Assembly (NCBI RefSeq): GCF_021295095.1
Contig: NZ_JAJLQX010000018.1
Coordinates: 1 to 64,000 of the forward strand
From: Phocaeicola oris
Lineage (GTDB): Bacteria > Bacteroidota > Bacteroidia > Bacteroidales > Bacteroidaceae
Direction of reading: 5' to 3'
DNA length: 64,000 nucleotides
The notes under the pieces were generated by a model that made no database searches, was not told the origin of the DNA, and worked only from the letters and a program-made list of their open reading frames with translations. The stretch's first letter is position 1. Each line of letters starts with the position of its first letter. The position numbers were made by a program, and so were the translations under genes. Shown here in pieces: positions 51,107 through 59,716 of the stretch.

Positions 51107-51577
51107 ATGAGACATCAAATTGATCAATTGGACTGGGAAATTATTAATATGCTGGCTACTAATGCGCGAATGCCTTTCCTTGAGATTGCTCGTTTATGCA
51201 ATGTTTCGGGGGCGGCTATTCATCAGCGTGTGGAGAAACTAACGCGAATGGGAGTGCTAAAAGGCACACATTGGGAAGTTGATCCCGAAGAGGTTGGATA
51301 TGGAACGTGTGCGTTTGTGGGACTTTATTTGAAAGACCCCACGCAACATGAGAAAGTGGTAAAGCAATTACAAATGATACCGGAAGTGACGGAATGTCAT
51401 TATACTACCGGACAATATGATATGTTGATTAAAGTGTATGCAAAAAGTAATCACCATTTGCTAAGTATTATTCATGAGCAACTGCAGAAATTGAACATTG
51501 CACGTTCGGAAACACTCGTTTCGTTTAAAGAAGCGTTTAATCGACAGGTTACCATTCCTAAAGAGAGTTCGGAATAA
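51107..51577 (+). CDS. Lrp/AsnC-family transcriptional regulator
   Basis: A 156-residue feast/famine regulator. The N-terminal helix-turn-helix reads LDWEIINMLATNARMPFLEI, then ARLCNVSGAAIHQRVEKL. The C-terminal RAM domain has TCAFVGLYLKD, VTECHYTTGQYDMLIKVYA and LVSFKEAFNRQV, which binds small effectors such as amino acids. A GTG at 51104 precedes the ATG directly. It is monocistronic, and its targets are not evident from context. Confidence 0.94.
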   Translation: MRHQIDQLDWEIINMLATNARMPFLEIARLCNVSGAAIHQRVEKLTRMGVLKGTHWEVDPEEVGYGTCAFVGLYLKDPTQHEKVVKQLQMIPEVTECHYTTGQYDMLIKVYAKSNHHLLSIIHEQLQKLNIARSETLVSFKEAFNRQVTIPKESSE

Positions 51578-51618
51578 AACAAACGAGGAAAGTCTTTCGG
51601 CTTTCTTCGTTTGTTTTT
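51577..51618. terminator. Bidirectional terminator between the Lrp gene and folA
   Basis: AAACAAACGAGGAAAG and CTTTCTTCGTTTGTTT pair over 16 positions with one G-T pair, with a T run after. It begins at the Lrp stop and ends 9 bases from the folA stop. Confidence 0.85.
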
Positions 51619-51626
51619 AGAGCAAC

Positions 51627-52124
51627 TTATTTCTTTCGTATATAATCGACAAACATATATGAATGTGTATGTCGTTCGTCGGCCGGATGTTTTTCTTCAC
51701 TTTTTTCTTCCCAATATTTATATTGAATAGGGGGGAAGTATGCATCGGCTTCTGATGCCGCATCGTCAATCTTCGTCAACCTGAGTTCGTCTGCCAAAGG
51801 GAGCGCGTCTTTGTAAACCGACGCACCGCCGATAATGAATACTTTCTCATCCTCGGAACAGTGTTTCAGTGCTTCTTCCAGTGAAATGTAATGCTCAGCT
51901 CCGGGGAATGTAATGCCTTTTTGACGGCTTAACACTATATTTCTGCGATTGGGCAACGCACCTTTTGGAAGAGACTCAAATGTTTTGCGTCCCATAACAA
52001 CCGTATTACCGGTAGTTAAAGCCTTGAAGCGTTTCAAGTCGTTCGGCAGGTGATACAGCAGGTCATTACCTTTACCTATGGCGTTGTTCTTGTCAATAGC
52101 GACGATGATAGATATATGTGGCAT
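51627..52124 (-). CDS. folA: Dihydrofolate reductase
   Basis: Reduces dihydrofolate with NADPH. The 165-residue enzyme has IIVAIDKNNAIGKGNDLLYH followed by LPNDLKRFK (substrate pocket with Asp), NTVVMGRKTFESLP, RRNIVLSRQ and KVFIIGGASVYKDALPLADE. It lies 15 bases after thyA, whose reaction makes dihydrofolate, so the pair closes the thymidylate cycle. Third gene of the leftward operon starting at 54264. Confidence 0.96.
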   Translation of the reverse strand: MPHISIIVAIDKNNAIGKGNDLLYHLPNDLKRFKALTTGNTVVMGRKTFESLPKGALPNRRNIVLSRQKGITFPGAEHYISLEEALKHCSEDEKVFIIGGASVYKDALPLADELRLTKIDDAASEADAYFPPIQYKYWEEKSEEKHPADERHTHSYMFVDYIRKK

Positions 52125-52139
52125 TCTATTTTTATTATA

Positions 52140-52934
52140 TTATACGGCAACTTGGCCGGATATGTGCGGCCATGGATTGTAATTCTCTAATTTAAAGTCT
52201 TCGTATTTGAAGTCGAACAGACTCTTTATATCCGGATTTAGTTTCATTGTTGGTAACGGACGCGGTTCGCGCGTAAGCTGCAGCTTGCATTGATCTACGT
52301 GATTCAGATAGATATGCGTATCGCCGGTGGTATGGATAAAGTCGCCGGCTTTCAGTCCGGTAACTTGAGCCATCATCAGCAATAACAGAGCGTACGACGC
52401 AATATTAAACGGAACACCGAGGAACGTGTCTGCGCTACGCTGGTAGAGTTGCAGGCTTAACCGGCCATTGGCTACATAGAATTGGAACATGGTATGGCAA
52501 GGGGGTAAAGCCATCTTATCCACTTCTGCCGGATTCCACGCGCTGACTATCATACGGCGCGAATCAGGATGATGCTTAATCAGATCTACTACATTCGAGA
52601 TCTGGTCTATCACTCCTCCGTTATAATCAGGCCATGCACGCCACTGATGACCGTACACAGGACCTAAGTCGCCATTCTCATCAGCCCATTCGTTCCATAT
52701 ACTCACGCCGTGTTCTTGAAGATACTTTACGTTCGTATCACCTTTCAAAAACCAAAGCAGTTCGTAGATGATTGATTTTAAATGGAGTTTCTTTGTTGTC
52801 AGCAAAGGAAATCCATTATCCAAGTTAAACCGCGTCTGATTACCGAAGATGCTGATGGTTCCTGTTCCGGTGCGGTCGGTCTTCTCAACGCCTTCGGTAA
52901 GGATTCGGTTTAACAAGTCCAGATATTGTTTCAT
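52140..52934 (-). CDS. thyA: Thymidylate synthase
   Basis: Methylates dUMP to dTMP with methylene-tetrahydrofolate. The 264-residue protein has the ThyA active site [19 protein letters not shown] (catalytic Cys), [19 protein letters not shown] and [11 protein letters not shown]. The [13 protein letters not shown] region binds phosphate. It lies between the fucosidase gene (10 bases upstream) and folA, an unusual mixture of surface-glycan and nucleotide functions in one operon. Confidence 0.97.
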   Translation of the reverse strand: MKQYLDLLNRILTEGVEKTDRTGTGTISIFGNQTRFNLDNGFPLLTTKKLHLKSIIYELLWFLKGDTNVKYLQEHGVSIWNEWADENGDLGPVYGHQWRAWPDYNGGVIDQISNVVDLIKHHPDSRRMIVSAWNPAEVDKMALPPCHTMFQFYVANGRLSLQLYQRSADTFLGVPFNIASYALLLLMMAQVTGLKAGDFIHTTGDTHIYLNHVDQCKLQLTREPRPLPTMKLNPDIKSLFDFKYEDFKLENYNPWPHISGQVAV

Positions 52935-52944
52935 TTCAAATCTC

Positions 52945-54264
52945 TTATTTTAAAGTCAACTCAACAACATAGTCTACATCGGCCGGAACTTCCGGTAATT
53001 GCAACAAATAACCGCCATCCTGAGCCTTGAACGAAATAGCCTTTTTGTCAATGAACCGAGTGGCACTCTTAATCTTCGCTTCCAAAGGGATATATAATGC
53101 CTTGTCTTTCAAATGGATGATGTGAATGTACAACTTGTCGCCTTTGCGAGTTGAAACACCCCAATCATGAGGAGCAACATCGCCACCTCGGGTTCCATAG
53201 ATGGTTTCACCGTATGAATTCATCCATTGGCCGACTTCTTTCATACGTTGCACGGCTACGGCCGGCAGCTCACCGTTCGGTTGCGGTCCGATATTCATTA
53301 ACAGGTTGGCATTCATTCCGGCAGCCTTTACTAAATAACGAATCAATTGTTCCGTAGTCTTATAGTTCTGGTCTTGAATCTTGTAACCCCACATCCCGTT
53401 CATGGTTTCACATGTTTCCAATGGTAATTGACTGACATCCGTGCCTTTAGAATAACCTGTGACATTCTGACCGGGCAGGTCGCGCTCGAACATTTGGAAG
53501 TCTTCGCCGGAGTAAGGATTACGATGGTGGTTGTTACCAACCAGACAAGACGGTTGCAGTTTGTGAATCAATGCGTACTGTTCGTCCAAACGCCAGTTGA
53601 AGTTGGAGTCTTGGTCATGGTCCCACAATCCATCAAACCAGATAGCTCCGATGGGACCGTAGTTGGTCAATAACTCTGTCAACTGATTATTCATAAAGTT
53701 GAAGTAACTGTTGTAATCGCCGTGTCCGGCAGGGCGACCTGAGAAATGACCGGTCCTTCCTTCCGGATAATCGTCTCTTCTCCAATCTAAATGCGAATAA
53801 TAGAAGTGCAACTTGATGCCTTGTTTCTTACACTCTTCAGCTAATTCTTTCAGCACGTCGCGGTGGAATGGGGTAGCGTCAACTATATTATAATCGGATT
53901 GTTTGGTTCCGAACATGGAGAATCCATCGTGGTGGCGTGAAGTGATAGTGATATACTTCGCGCCCGAAGCCTTGATAGCTGATACCCATTCAGCTGCATT
54001 AAATTTTGACGGATAGAAACCGGAAGCGAGCTTGGCATATTCGTTACGGTCTATTTTGCCCTCGTTCATATACCATTCGCCTTGAGCGGTCATACTGTAA
54101 ATTCCCCAATGTAGGAAAATACCGAATTTCTCATCCTGAAATTCTTTACGGGCTTCTAAATTCTCTTTAGTCGGCTCATATTTCGTGGTATAACTCTGAG
54201 CGAATCCTGCGCCGGAAATCATTAATAAGGCTGCTGCCAACAGGTGTTTCTTTAATGTTATCAT
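52945..54264 (-). CDS. Alpha-L-fucosidase, GH29, secreted
   Basis: A 439-residue glycoside hydrolase removing terminal fucose. Signal peptide at 1-22 ([18 protein letters not shown]). The catalytic barrel includes [42 protein letters not shown] and [11 protein letters not shown] (nucleophile Asp), then [20 protein letters not shown]-terminal beta-domain of about 80 residues follows. The length is on the short side for the family but all core motifs are present. It acts on host or dietary fucosylated glycans in the periplasm or at the surface. Its promoter is at 54310. Confidence 0.94.
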   Translation of the reverse strand: MITLKKHLLAAALLMISGAGFAQSYTTKYEPTKENLEARKEFQDEKFGIFLHWGIYSMTAQGEWYMNEGKIDRNEYAKLASGFYPSKFNAAEWVSAIKASGAKYITITSRHHDGFSMFGTKQSDYNIVDATPFHRDVLKELAEECKKQGIKLHFYYSHLDWRRDDYPEGRTGHFSGRPAGHGDYNSYFNFMNNQLTELLTNYGPIGAIWFDGLWDHDQDSNFNWRLDEQYALIHKLQPSCLVGNNHHRNPYSGEDFQMFERDLPGQNVTGYSKGTDVSQLPLETCETMNGMWGYKIQDQNYKTTEQLIRYLVKAAGMNANLLMNIGPQPNGELPAVAVQRMKEVGQWMNSYGETIYGTRGGDVAPHDWGVSTRKGDKLYIHIIHLKDKALYIPLEAKIKSATRFIDKKAISFKAQDGGYLLQLPEVPADVDYVVELTLK

Positions 54265-54309
54265 AATTTAATTAGATTGATTGTTGAATTGATATCTTAT
54301 CTTAATCAA

Positions 54310-54317
54310 CAAATATA
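54310..54317 (-). promoter_or_regulatory. -7 element of the fucosidase-thyA-folA operon
   Basis: Minus-strand TATATTTG, exact TAnnTTTG, 46 bases before the start at 54264. Confidence 0.55.
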
Positions 54318-54421
54318 AGAGTAATTTTGGCAACGTACAAGCGTTTGTTTGTTTTCCTCTATTCTTTTTTTTATACGATGGGCATCACATAAACTGTTCA
54401 TGAATATAAAGATTTAAACTC

Positions 54422-54539
54422 ATCCGTATCAATCGTCAAAGTGATACGCATCAATCGTTCAACTCATGCGGATGAATCGATCAACTCATCCGCATGAGTT
54501 GCCGAACTCATCCGCGTCATTTTTCACTTTCATCCGCAT
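54422..54539. repeat. 22-bp phased repeat array D (six copies)
   Basis: Cores at 54422 (ATCCGTAT), 54444 (ATACGCAT), 54466 (ATGCGGAT), 54488 (ATCCGCAT), 54510 (ATCCGCGT) and 54532 (ATCCGCAT) are exactly 22 bases apart. The array mixes both orientations of the core. One unit is an almost complete palindrome, CAACTCATCCGCATGAGTTG (54482-54501). A weak seventh core, ATGAATAT, is in phase at 54400. Confidence 0.85.
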
Positions 54540-54660
54540 CGGCGTGGTAGCTGTTGATGATTGCTTTCTCCAAAGATGTATATCTATCTAAAAAGTAATA
54601 TTCTTTAGTGAACAATATGACTTTTTCCATTTCTCTGTCTTTTTCAGCAATAAATCTTTG

Positions 54661-54668
54661 TATCTTTG
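54661..54668 (+). promoter_or_regulatory. -7 element of the rRNA methyltransferase gene
   Basis: TATCTTTG, exact TAnnTTTG, 20 bases before the ATG at 54688. Confidence 0.55.
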
Positions 54669-54687
54669 CCGTTAAAAGAATGAACGT

Positions 54688-56094
54688 ATGGAACTGCCCG
54701 CAGACTTTGAAAAACGGACGATTGAGCTTCTTGGGGAGTCAGATTTCCGGCGACTGAAGGAAGCACTTCAGAAGGAAACTCCTGTGAGCATTCGGGTGAA
54801 TGGCGCGAAATGGCGGCACTACTGCCCGAATAATGAGTTTCTTGCAGAGAATGAGCACGTTCCTTGGTGTCATGAAGGTAGGTATTTAACATCTCGTCCT
54901 GCTTTTACGTTCGATCCTCTGTTTCATGCGGGATGTTACTATGTTCAGGAGGCTTCGTCCATGTTTTTGGCTTACGTGTTAAGGACTTTTGTTAAGGAGC
55001 CTGTACGTATGCTCGACCTCTGTGCCGCACCCGGGGGCAAATCGACTGTGGCACTAAGTGTGTTGCCCGAAGGAAGTTTGTTAGTGGCTAACGAGGTGAT
55101 GCGTAACCGTTCGCGAGTGCTTGCTGAAAATCTTGTTAAATGGGGGCACCCCGATATGCTTGTATCGAGTAATGCCCCGAATGATTTTAGCGTTCTTCCT
55201 GCGTTCTTCGATGTGATGTTGACCGATGCCCCCTGTTCCGGCGAGGGAATGTTTCGAAAAGATGAGGTGGCTGTGGCCGATTGGAGTGTGGATAATGTGA
55301 ATATTTGCCAAAAGAGACAACGTAGTATTTTGTCGGATGTATGGCCTGCGCTTAAAGATGGCGGGTTACTTGTGTACAGTACGTGTACTTTTAATAAGGA
55401 GGAGAACGAGGAGAACGTTGCGTGGATGGTAGATAAGTTGGGAGCGGAGGTATTGAGTATTCCTACGGAGGAAAGTTGGGGCATAACGGGGAATCTTGAT
55501 CGGAATGATTTCCCTGTTTATCGGTTTCTACCCTATAAAACGAAAGGAGAAGGATTGTTTATGGCTGTTCTCCGTAAGAAAGAGTCGGATGAACGGACTG
55601 TTTTGAAAAGAAGATGGAAGAACGATAAAAGTAAAAAGGGAAATGTACCGCTCATTCCAAAGGAAGTGAAGGCGTGGGTGAACGGTTCCGATATGTTCGA
55701 CTTTACTTTGAATGAGAATATAGTTTCTGCTGTTCACAAGCAATTTTCAGGCGATATGATACAATTGCGGCAGGCATTGCGTATACTTCAAATGGGAATT
55801 ACGTTAGGTACATTGAAAGGTAAAGACATTATCCCTTCTCAATCGTTAGCTATGAGTACGATGCTGAATACTCAGGCGTTTCCTGTAGCCGAAGTCGATT
55901 ATGAACAAGCCATCGCTTATCTTCGGGCCGAAGCCATCACGTTGGATGGTACTGTTCCTTATGGGTATGTATTGCTCACTTATAAGCACGTTCCATTAGG
56001 TTTTGTAAAGAATATCGGCAATCGGGCGAATAATCTTTATCCTGACGAGTGGAGAATCCGGTCAACCTATATTCGAAAAACGGAAGTGATATAA
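54688..56094 (+). CDS. RsmF/NOL1-NOP2-type rRNA cytosine-C5 methyltransferase
   Basis: A 468-residue RNA m5C methyltransferase. SAM-binding motif LDLCAAPGGKSTVALS, motif IV DAPCSGEGMFRK and motif VI YSTCTFNKEENEENV contain the two catalytic cysteines. A C-terminal PUA-like/RsmF extension follows (LPYKTKGEGLFMAVLRKKE, then VDYEQAIAYLRAEAI and GFVKNIGNRANNLYP). In E. coli RsmF modifies 16S rRNA C1407; this target is plausible here but not proven. Monocistronic, converging on the fimbrillin-like gene across a C8 tract. Confidence 0.93.
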   Translation: MELPADFEKRTIELLGESDFRRLKEALQKETPVSIRVNGAKWRHYCPNNEFLAENEHVPWCHEGRYLTSRPAFTFDPLFHAGCYYVQEASSMFLAYVLRTFVKEPVRMLDLCAAPGGKSTVALSVLPEGSLLVANEVMRNRSRVLAENLVKWGHPDMLVSSNAPNDFSVLPAFFDVMLTDAPCSGEGMFRKDEVAVADWSVDNVNICQKRQRSILSDVWPALKDGGLLVYSTCTFNKEENEENVAWMVDKLGAEVLSIPTEESWGITGNLDRNDFPVYRFLPYKTKGEGLFMAVLRKKESDERTVLKRRWKNDKSKKGNVPLIPKEVKAWVNGSDMFDFTLNENIVSAVHKQFSGDMIQLRQALRILQMGITLGTLKGKDIIPSQSLAMSTMLNTQAFPVAEVDYEQAIAYLRAEAITLDGTVPYGYVLLTYKHVPLGFVKNIGNRANNLYPDEWRIRSTYIRKTEVI

Positions 56095-56116
56095 AACAAA
56101 AGGAGTGGTAAGATTG

Positions 56117-56124
56117 CCCCCCCC
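56117..56124. repeat. C8 homopolymer tract between convergent genes
   Basis: Eight consecutive C bases lie 22 bases after the methyltransferase stop and 23 bases after the fimbrillin-like stop on the other strand. A matching C8 tract lies upstream of the same fimbrillin locus at 57387. Confidence 0.6.
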
Positions 56125-56146
56125 TTTTAATAGTTATATCTTATTA

Positions 56147-57103
56147 TTACTCTTCTAATGTAGCGGTAATGTGATGAACTTTACCCTGTGTGCCAATATT
56201 AAAGTCCTTGCTAAGCGTGATTTCTTTTGATGCAATGGTAAATTTGTTGTTATTGGCATTAATTGTGAGTTTTAAACCACTTTTTTGTTTACAATAATAT
56301 CCGATTGAATATGCTATTACTTTTCCTTTACTTGGAATAGTGATTTCAGGAGAAAAATAAATTCTGGAAAATTTAACGGGTCCACTGCTATACCATTTTG
56401 GTGAATTTAAATGAGACCAAAAGGAATTATCCCCTATTTGTTTCTCTGACTCGATTTGGATGTAGCTAATAGTTTGTCCCGCTAAAGCGGTGGGGAGTGT
56501 CAGTTCGAATCTTAAAACGGACATTTGTTTTTTTAATGTGACATTTAAACCGGAGGCTGTGATGGTTGGAACTCCTATCATGAAATCTTTAGCCTTAATA
56601 TGGTCCACATTATCGTTTCCTGTTTGGTAAAGCGTATGACCCCTTATGCTCAATGTCTTACGCTTAGAAGCTCTAATAGAAATAAAAGCATCCGAGGTTT
56701 TCCAATCGGCGCTTGCATCGGTGATGTTTTCTGTGATAGCCGGATAAACACAGAGCAAAGAAGCGTATGATCCTTTGGCCGGCATAGTACCGGTAAAGTC
56801 GGCGGTAGCTGCCGGAGCGGTATTATTGCTTGTCAGGTTATACACACCGGTGGCCTTGCCTTCGGCATCTATTGTAATGACAGAAAGCATATCGCCTGCT
56901 TCCCACATACCTTTCAGTATTTTATTCGTAGCGTCATATTCGTATGAAGTACGGGTGGAAGCATCATCGCCGCCAATACTTGCGGTCAGTGTAACCTGAC
57001 GCATCCGGACATTTTCGTTTACCGCCGGTTCATCGTTGTTATTACACGATGAAAAGCCTAACAGCCCTGCTGTCAAAGCCATTATAAAAAGTTGTGTTCT
57101 CAT
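56147..57103 (-). CDS. Fimbrillin-family lipoprotein
   Basis: A 318-residue surface protein. The lipoprotein signal is MRTQLFIMALTAGLLGFSSC with Cys20 in the lipobox. The mature part resembles Bacteroidales fimbrillins: RQVTLTASIGGDDASTRTSY, then MWEAGDMLSVI, a beta-sandwich with FTGTMPAKGSYASLLCVYPA, and FELTLPTALAGQTISYIQIE in the second half. Such lipoproteins form fimbriae or sit on the surface as accessory subunits. It follows a 42-codon gene by 26 bases, and the promoter for both carries a G8 tract, so expression may vary. Confidence 0.8.
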   Translation of the reverse strand: MRTQLFIMALTAGLLGFSSCNNNDEPAVNENVRMRQVTLTASIGGDDASTRTSYEYDATNKILKGMWEAGDMLSVITIDAEGKATGVYNLTSNNTAPAATADFTGTMPAKGSYASLLCVYPAITENITDASADWKTSDAFISIRASKRKTLSIRGHTLYQTGNDNVDHIKAKDFMIGVPTITASGLNVTLKKQMSVLRFELTLPTALAGQTISYIQIESEKQIGDNSFWSHLNSPKWYSSGPVKFSRIYFSPEITIPSKGKVIAYSIGYYCKQKSGLKLTINANNNKFTIASKEITLSKDFNIGTQGKVHHITATLEE

Positions 57104-57129
57104 TTCAATTGGTTGTTTAGCATGTTACA

Positions 57130-57258
57130 CTACGGATTTAATTCTTCACCGGGGCCATAATCACCGACACTTGTCGCAATAAGATTTTGCAACTCCATGT
57201 CGTGGATTTCACACTGCGGCGATACGTAATCGCCTTTTCTTTTTACTGTTTTCTTCAT
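57130..57258 (-). CDS. 42-residue peptide of the fimbrillin locus
   Basis: A short gene: ATG at 57256-57258, stop TAG at 57130-57132. The product begins MKKTVKRKGDYVSPQCEIHD and ends MELQNLIATSVGDYGPGEEL NP. It is basic at the N-terminus and ends in a Gly/Pro/Glu motif. Similar tiny proteins with a GxGxxxPGEEL-like end occur beside fimbrillin-type genes in Bacteroidales, as far as I recall; no function is known. There is no signal peptide in the usual sense. The spacing to the lipoprotein gene and the shared promoter support a real gene. Confidence 0.65.
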   Translation of the reverse strand: MKKTVKRKGDYVSPQCEIHDMELQNLIATSVGDYGPGEELNP

Positions 57259-57523
57259 CTTGCGATTGGTTTTATTTGTTAATAATTAAAATGTTCTGTC
57301 TTTATTTATATCGGTATGTCATTAAACAAAGGAATGATGATAGTGTATTACATCGTTTACAAATATAATTTATATATCTTAAATTACCCCCCCCTATAGT
57401 TAAATCATGTTAATAGCATAATAATTGGTTATATTCAGGACATAAGAGGTGTAGATAACGGGTAAAATACTTTTTAACCGTTAATACACCGTAGTGAATA
57501 ATAAGAAATATGGGAAGTTTCTT
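57259..57523. other. Fimbrillin promoter region and topB downstream region
   Basis: AT-rich stretch before the peptide gene, holding the promoter at 57360 and the C8 tract at 57387-57394. The 3' end of the topoisomerase gene lies to its right. No further gene is seen. Confidence 0.5.
57360..57394 (-). promoter_or_regulatory. Fimbrillin promoter with G8 tract at the -33 position
   Basis: On the minus strand TATATTTG (57367-57360) is an exact -7 element. Exactly 19 bases upstream is a run of eight G (57394-57387), occupying the position where Bacteroidales promoters carry the -33 element. Length change in the run would shift this element relative to -7. Confidence 0.6.
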
Positions 57524-59662
57524 TTAGAAAGACTTGCGGAACGTGCAACCATTCTTCCATTCCGAACAACCGTATGCCGTATTGCCTTTTATAATATGTC
57601 CCTTTCCGCAAAGCGGACACGGCTTCCCTATCCAATTGTCATCAAGATTATCCGGAACGTTCGAAGTTTTAGCTTTTGGTTTGACCGGTTTGGAAGCAGT
57701 CTTTTTAGTTGCAGCGTTTCCTTTTGTCGCGGATTTCTTTGTATTCTCGGCAGGTATCACCGTAATACGCCGGTTGGAGTTGTCGGTTAGTACTTTAAGA
57801 ACAATCTCATTCAGCATTTGCTTTAGTTCGTTTAAGAATTGTGCTGCATTGTACTCTTTTCGTTCTATTTCCCGAAGTTTCTTTTCCCATATACCGGTCA
57901 GTTCGGCCGACTTGAGCAGTTCTTCGTGAATAAGCCCGATCAGTTCAATGCCGGTAGGAGTGGCAATCAGATTCTTTCGTTCCTTACGGATATAATGCCG
58001 TTTAAAAAGTGTCTCTATAATGGCCGCACGGGTAGAAGGGCGCCCGATTCCATTTTCTTTCAACGCGTCGCGAAGTTCATCACTGTCGACAAATTTTCCG
58101 GCCGTCTCCATGGCACGCAATAAAGTAGCTTCGGTGTACGGACGTGGCGGCTGAGTCCATTTCTCTGTCAGCAACGGGTTATGTGGTCCGTTCTCTCCCT
58201 TTTTGAAAGCAGGAAGCGTATGATTAGTTTCGTCCGAATTCATATTCTCATCGGAATCATCGGATTCAGATGTTGTGCTTTCCTGATTAAAAACTACATG
58301 CCATCCTTGGTCTTTAACAACTTTACCTGAAGCTTTGAATTCTATTTTATCTGCTTCACCAATGACGGTAGTTGTGTCGAAGATACAGTCGGGGTAGAAC
58401 GCGGCTATGAAACGTCGTGCAATCATATCGTACACATTGCGTTCCATATCTGTCAAATTATTGGCCGGTTGTCCGGTAGGGATAATGGCATGGTGATCAG
58501 TGACTTTGGAGTTATCAAAAACCTTCTTCGATTTGTTCAGTTTTTTGCCTGCAAGAGGAGCTGTTAGTATTTCATATCCTTTGATTCCTGCGAGGATACC
58601 GGGACATTTCGGATAGATATCGTCACTTAAGTAAGTAGTATCCACACGTGGATAAGTAGTGACTTTCTTTTCGTAAAGTGATTGGATTAATTTCAGCGTT
58701 GTATCAGCAGAGTATGCAAGTTTCTTATTGCATTCCACCTGAAGTGAAGTCAGGTCGAATAAGCGTGGAGGAGCTTCTTTACCCTGTTTCTTCGACACTT
58801 CGGTAATGAAGAACGGAACATTTTTAATGCGATCGATCAGCGACTGACCGGTATCCAAGTCAGTAATAGGAAGAATGCCCCTGTTCTCGACAGATTTCTT
58901 CACATTTTTATTGTCAGTTTTCGCTTCACTTTTTTCTTGTGCCATTTCCTCATCGTTTTTTTTTATGATGGCATTAAATAACGTGCTGCGGTACATGGTA
59001 GCAAGTACCCAATATTGTTTCGGAACGAAATGTTCTATCTCGTATTGACGATTGACAATTAAGGCAAGGGTAGGAGTCTGTACACGTCCAACGGAAAGGA
59101 TTTGTCTGTTTTGTCCATATTTTAGTGTATACAGGCGAGTAGCATTCATTCCGAGCAACCAGTCGCCAATAGTTCTGCTCAATCCCGCTTCGTATAGCGA
59201 TTTGAATGCAGACTGGTCTTGCAGATGTTTAAATCCTTCGCGGATAGCTTCTTCTGTAAGAGAAGAAATCCAAAGCCTTTTTATCGGACAGGCAGCCTTA
59301 GCTTTCTGCATTACCCATCGTTGAATCAGTTCTCCTTCTTGTCCTGCGTCACCACAATTGATAATCTCGTCAGCTTTTCGCATCAATTCTTCGATAATAT
59401 GGAATTGATTTTCAATGCCTTTGTCATTAATCAGTTTGATACCGAAGCGCGGTGGAATCATTGGAAGACTGGATAAGCTCCAAATTTTCCATGAAAGAGT
59501 ATAGTCTTCGGGTTCTTTTAATGTGCAGAGATGTCCGAATGTCCAAGTAACTTGGTATCCATTTCCTTCAATATATCCTTCTTTTCGGTTGTGTGCCCCC
59601 AATACATCAGCGATGTCACGTGCGACAGAGGGCTTTTCGGCAATGCAAACGATCATAGTCAA
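57524..59662 (-). CDS. topB: DNA topoisomerase III (TopB type)
   Basis: A type IA topoisomerase of 712 residues. Toprim domain with CIAEKPSVARDIADVLGAH and DAGQEG (105-110). The active tyrosine is Y337 in VTTYPRVDTTYLSDD. NATRLYTLKYGQ and SVGRVQTPTLALIVNRQYEI are family signatures, and GIGRPSTRAAIIETLFKRHY lies near 560. A Lys/Ala-rich linker leads to one C-terminal zinc finger (CPLCGKGHIIKGNTAYGC, then C). It decatenates single-stranded junctions during replication and repair. ATGs at 59662 and 59656 are both possible. In some Bacteroides such genes lie on mobile elements; here the setting looks chromosomal. Confidence 0.94.
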   Translation of the reverse strand: MTMIVCIAEKPSVARDIADVLGAHNRKEGYIEGNGYQVTWTFGHLCTLKEPEDYTLSWKIWSLSSLPMIPPRFGIKLINDKGIENQFHIIEELMRKADEIINCGDAGQEGELIQRWVMQKAKAACPIKRLWISSLTEEAIREGFKHLQDQSAFKSLYEAGLSRTIGDWLLGMNATRLYTLKYGQNRQILSVGRVQTPTLALIVNRQYEIEHFVPKQYWVLATMYRSTLFNAIIKKNDEEMAQEKSEAKTDNKNVKKSVENRGILPITDLDTGQSLIDRIKNVPFFITEVSKKQGKEAPPRLFDLTSLQVECNKKLAYSADTTLKLIQSLYEKKVTTYPRVDTTYLSDDIYPKCPGILAGIKGYEILTAPLAGKKLNKSKKVFDNSKVTDHHAIIPTGQPANNLTDMERNVYDMIARRFIAAFYPDCIFDTTTVIGEADKIEFKASGKVVKDQGWHVVFNQESTTSESDDSDENMNSDETNHTLPAFKKGENGPHNPLLTEKWTQPPRPYTEATLLRAMETAGKFVDSDELRDALKENGIGRPSTRAAIIETLFKRHYIRKERKNLIATPTGIELIGLIHEELLKSAELTGIWEKKLREIERKEYNAAQFLNELKQMLNEIVLKVLTDNSNRRITVIPAENTKKSATKGNAATKKTASKPVKPKAKTSNVPDNLDDNWIGKPCPLCGKGHIIKGNTAYGCSEWKNGCTFRKSF

Positions 59663-59678
59663 TTGTTATATTCATTGG

Positions 59679-59686
59679 CAAATGTA
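59679..59686 (-). promoter_or_regulatory. -7 element of topB
   Basis: Minus-strand TACATTTG, exact TAnnTTTG, 17 bases before the start at 59662. Confidence 0.45.
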
Positions 59687-59716
59687 TGAAAAACAATTGA
59701 CTTTTTAGTCGATCTG

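Larger units (their letters stand above)
54265..54687. other. Divergent intergenic region with repeat array D
   Basis: Between the divergent fucosidase and rRNA methyltransferase genes. It holds the leftward promoter at 54310, the six-copy array at 54422-54539 and the rightward promoter at 54661. No coding sequence is seen. Confidence 0.55.
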
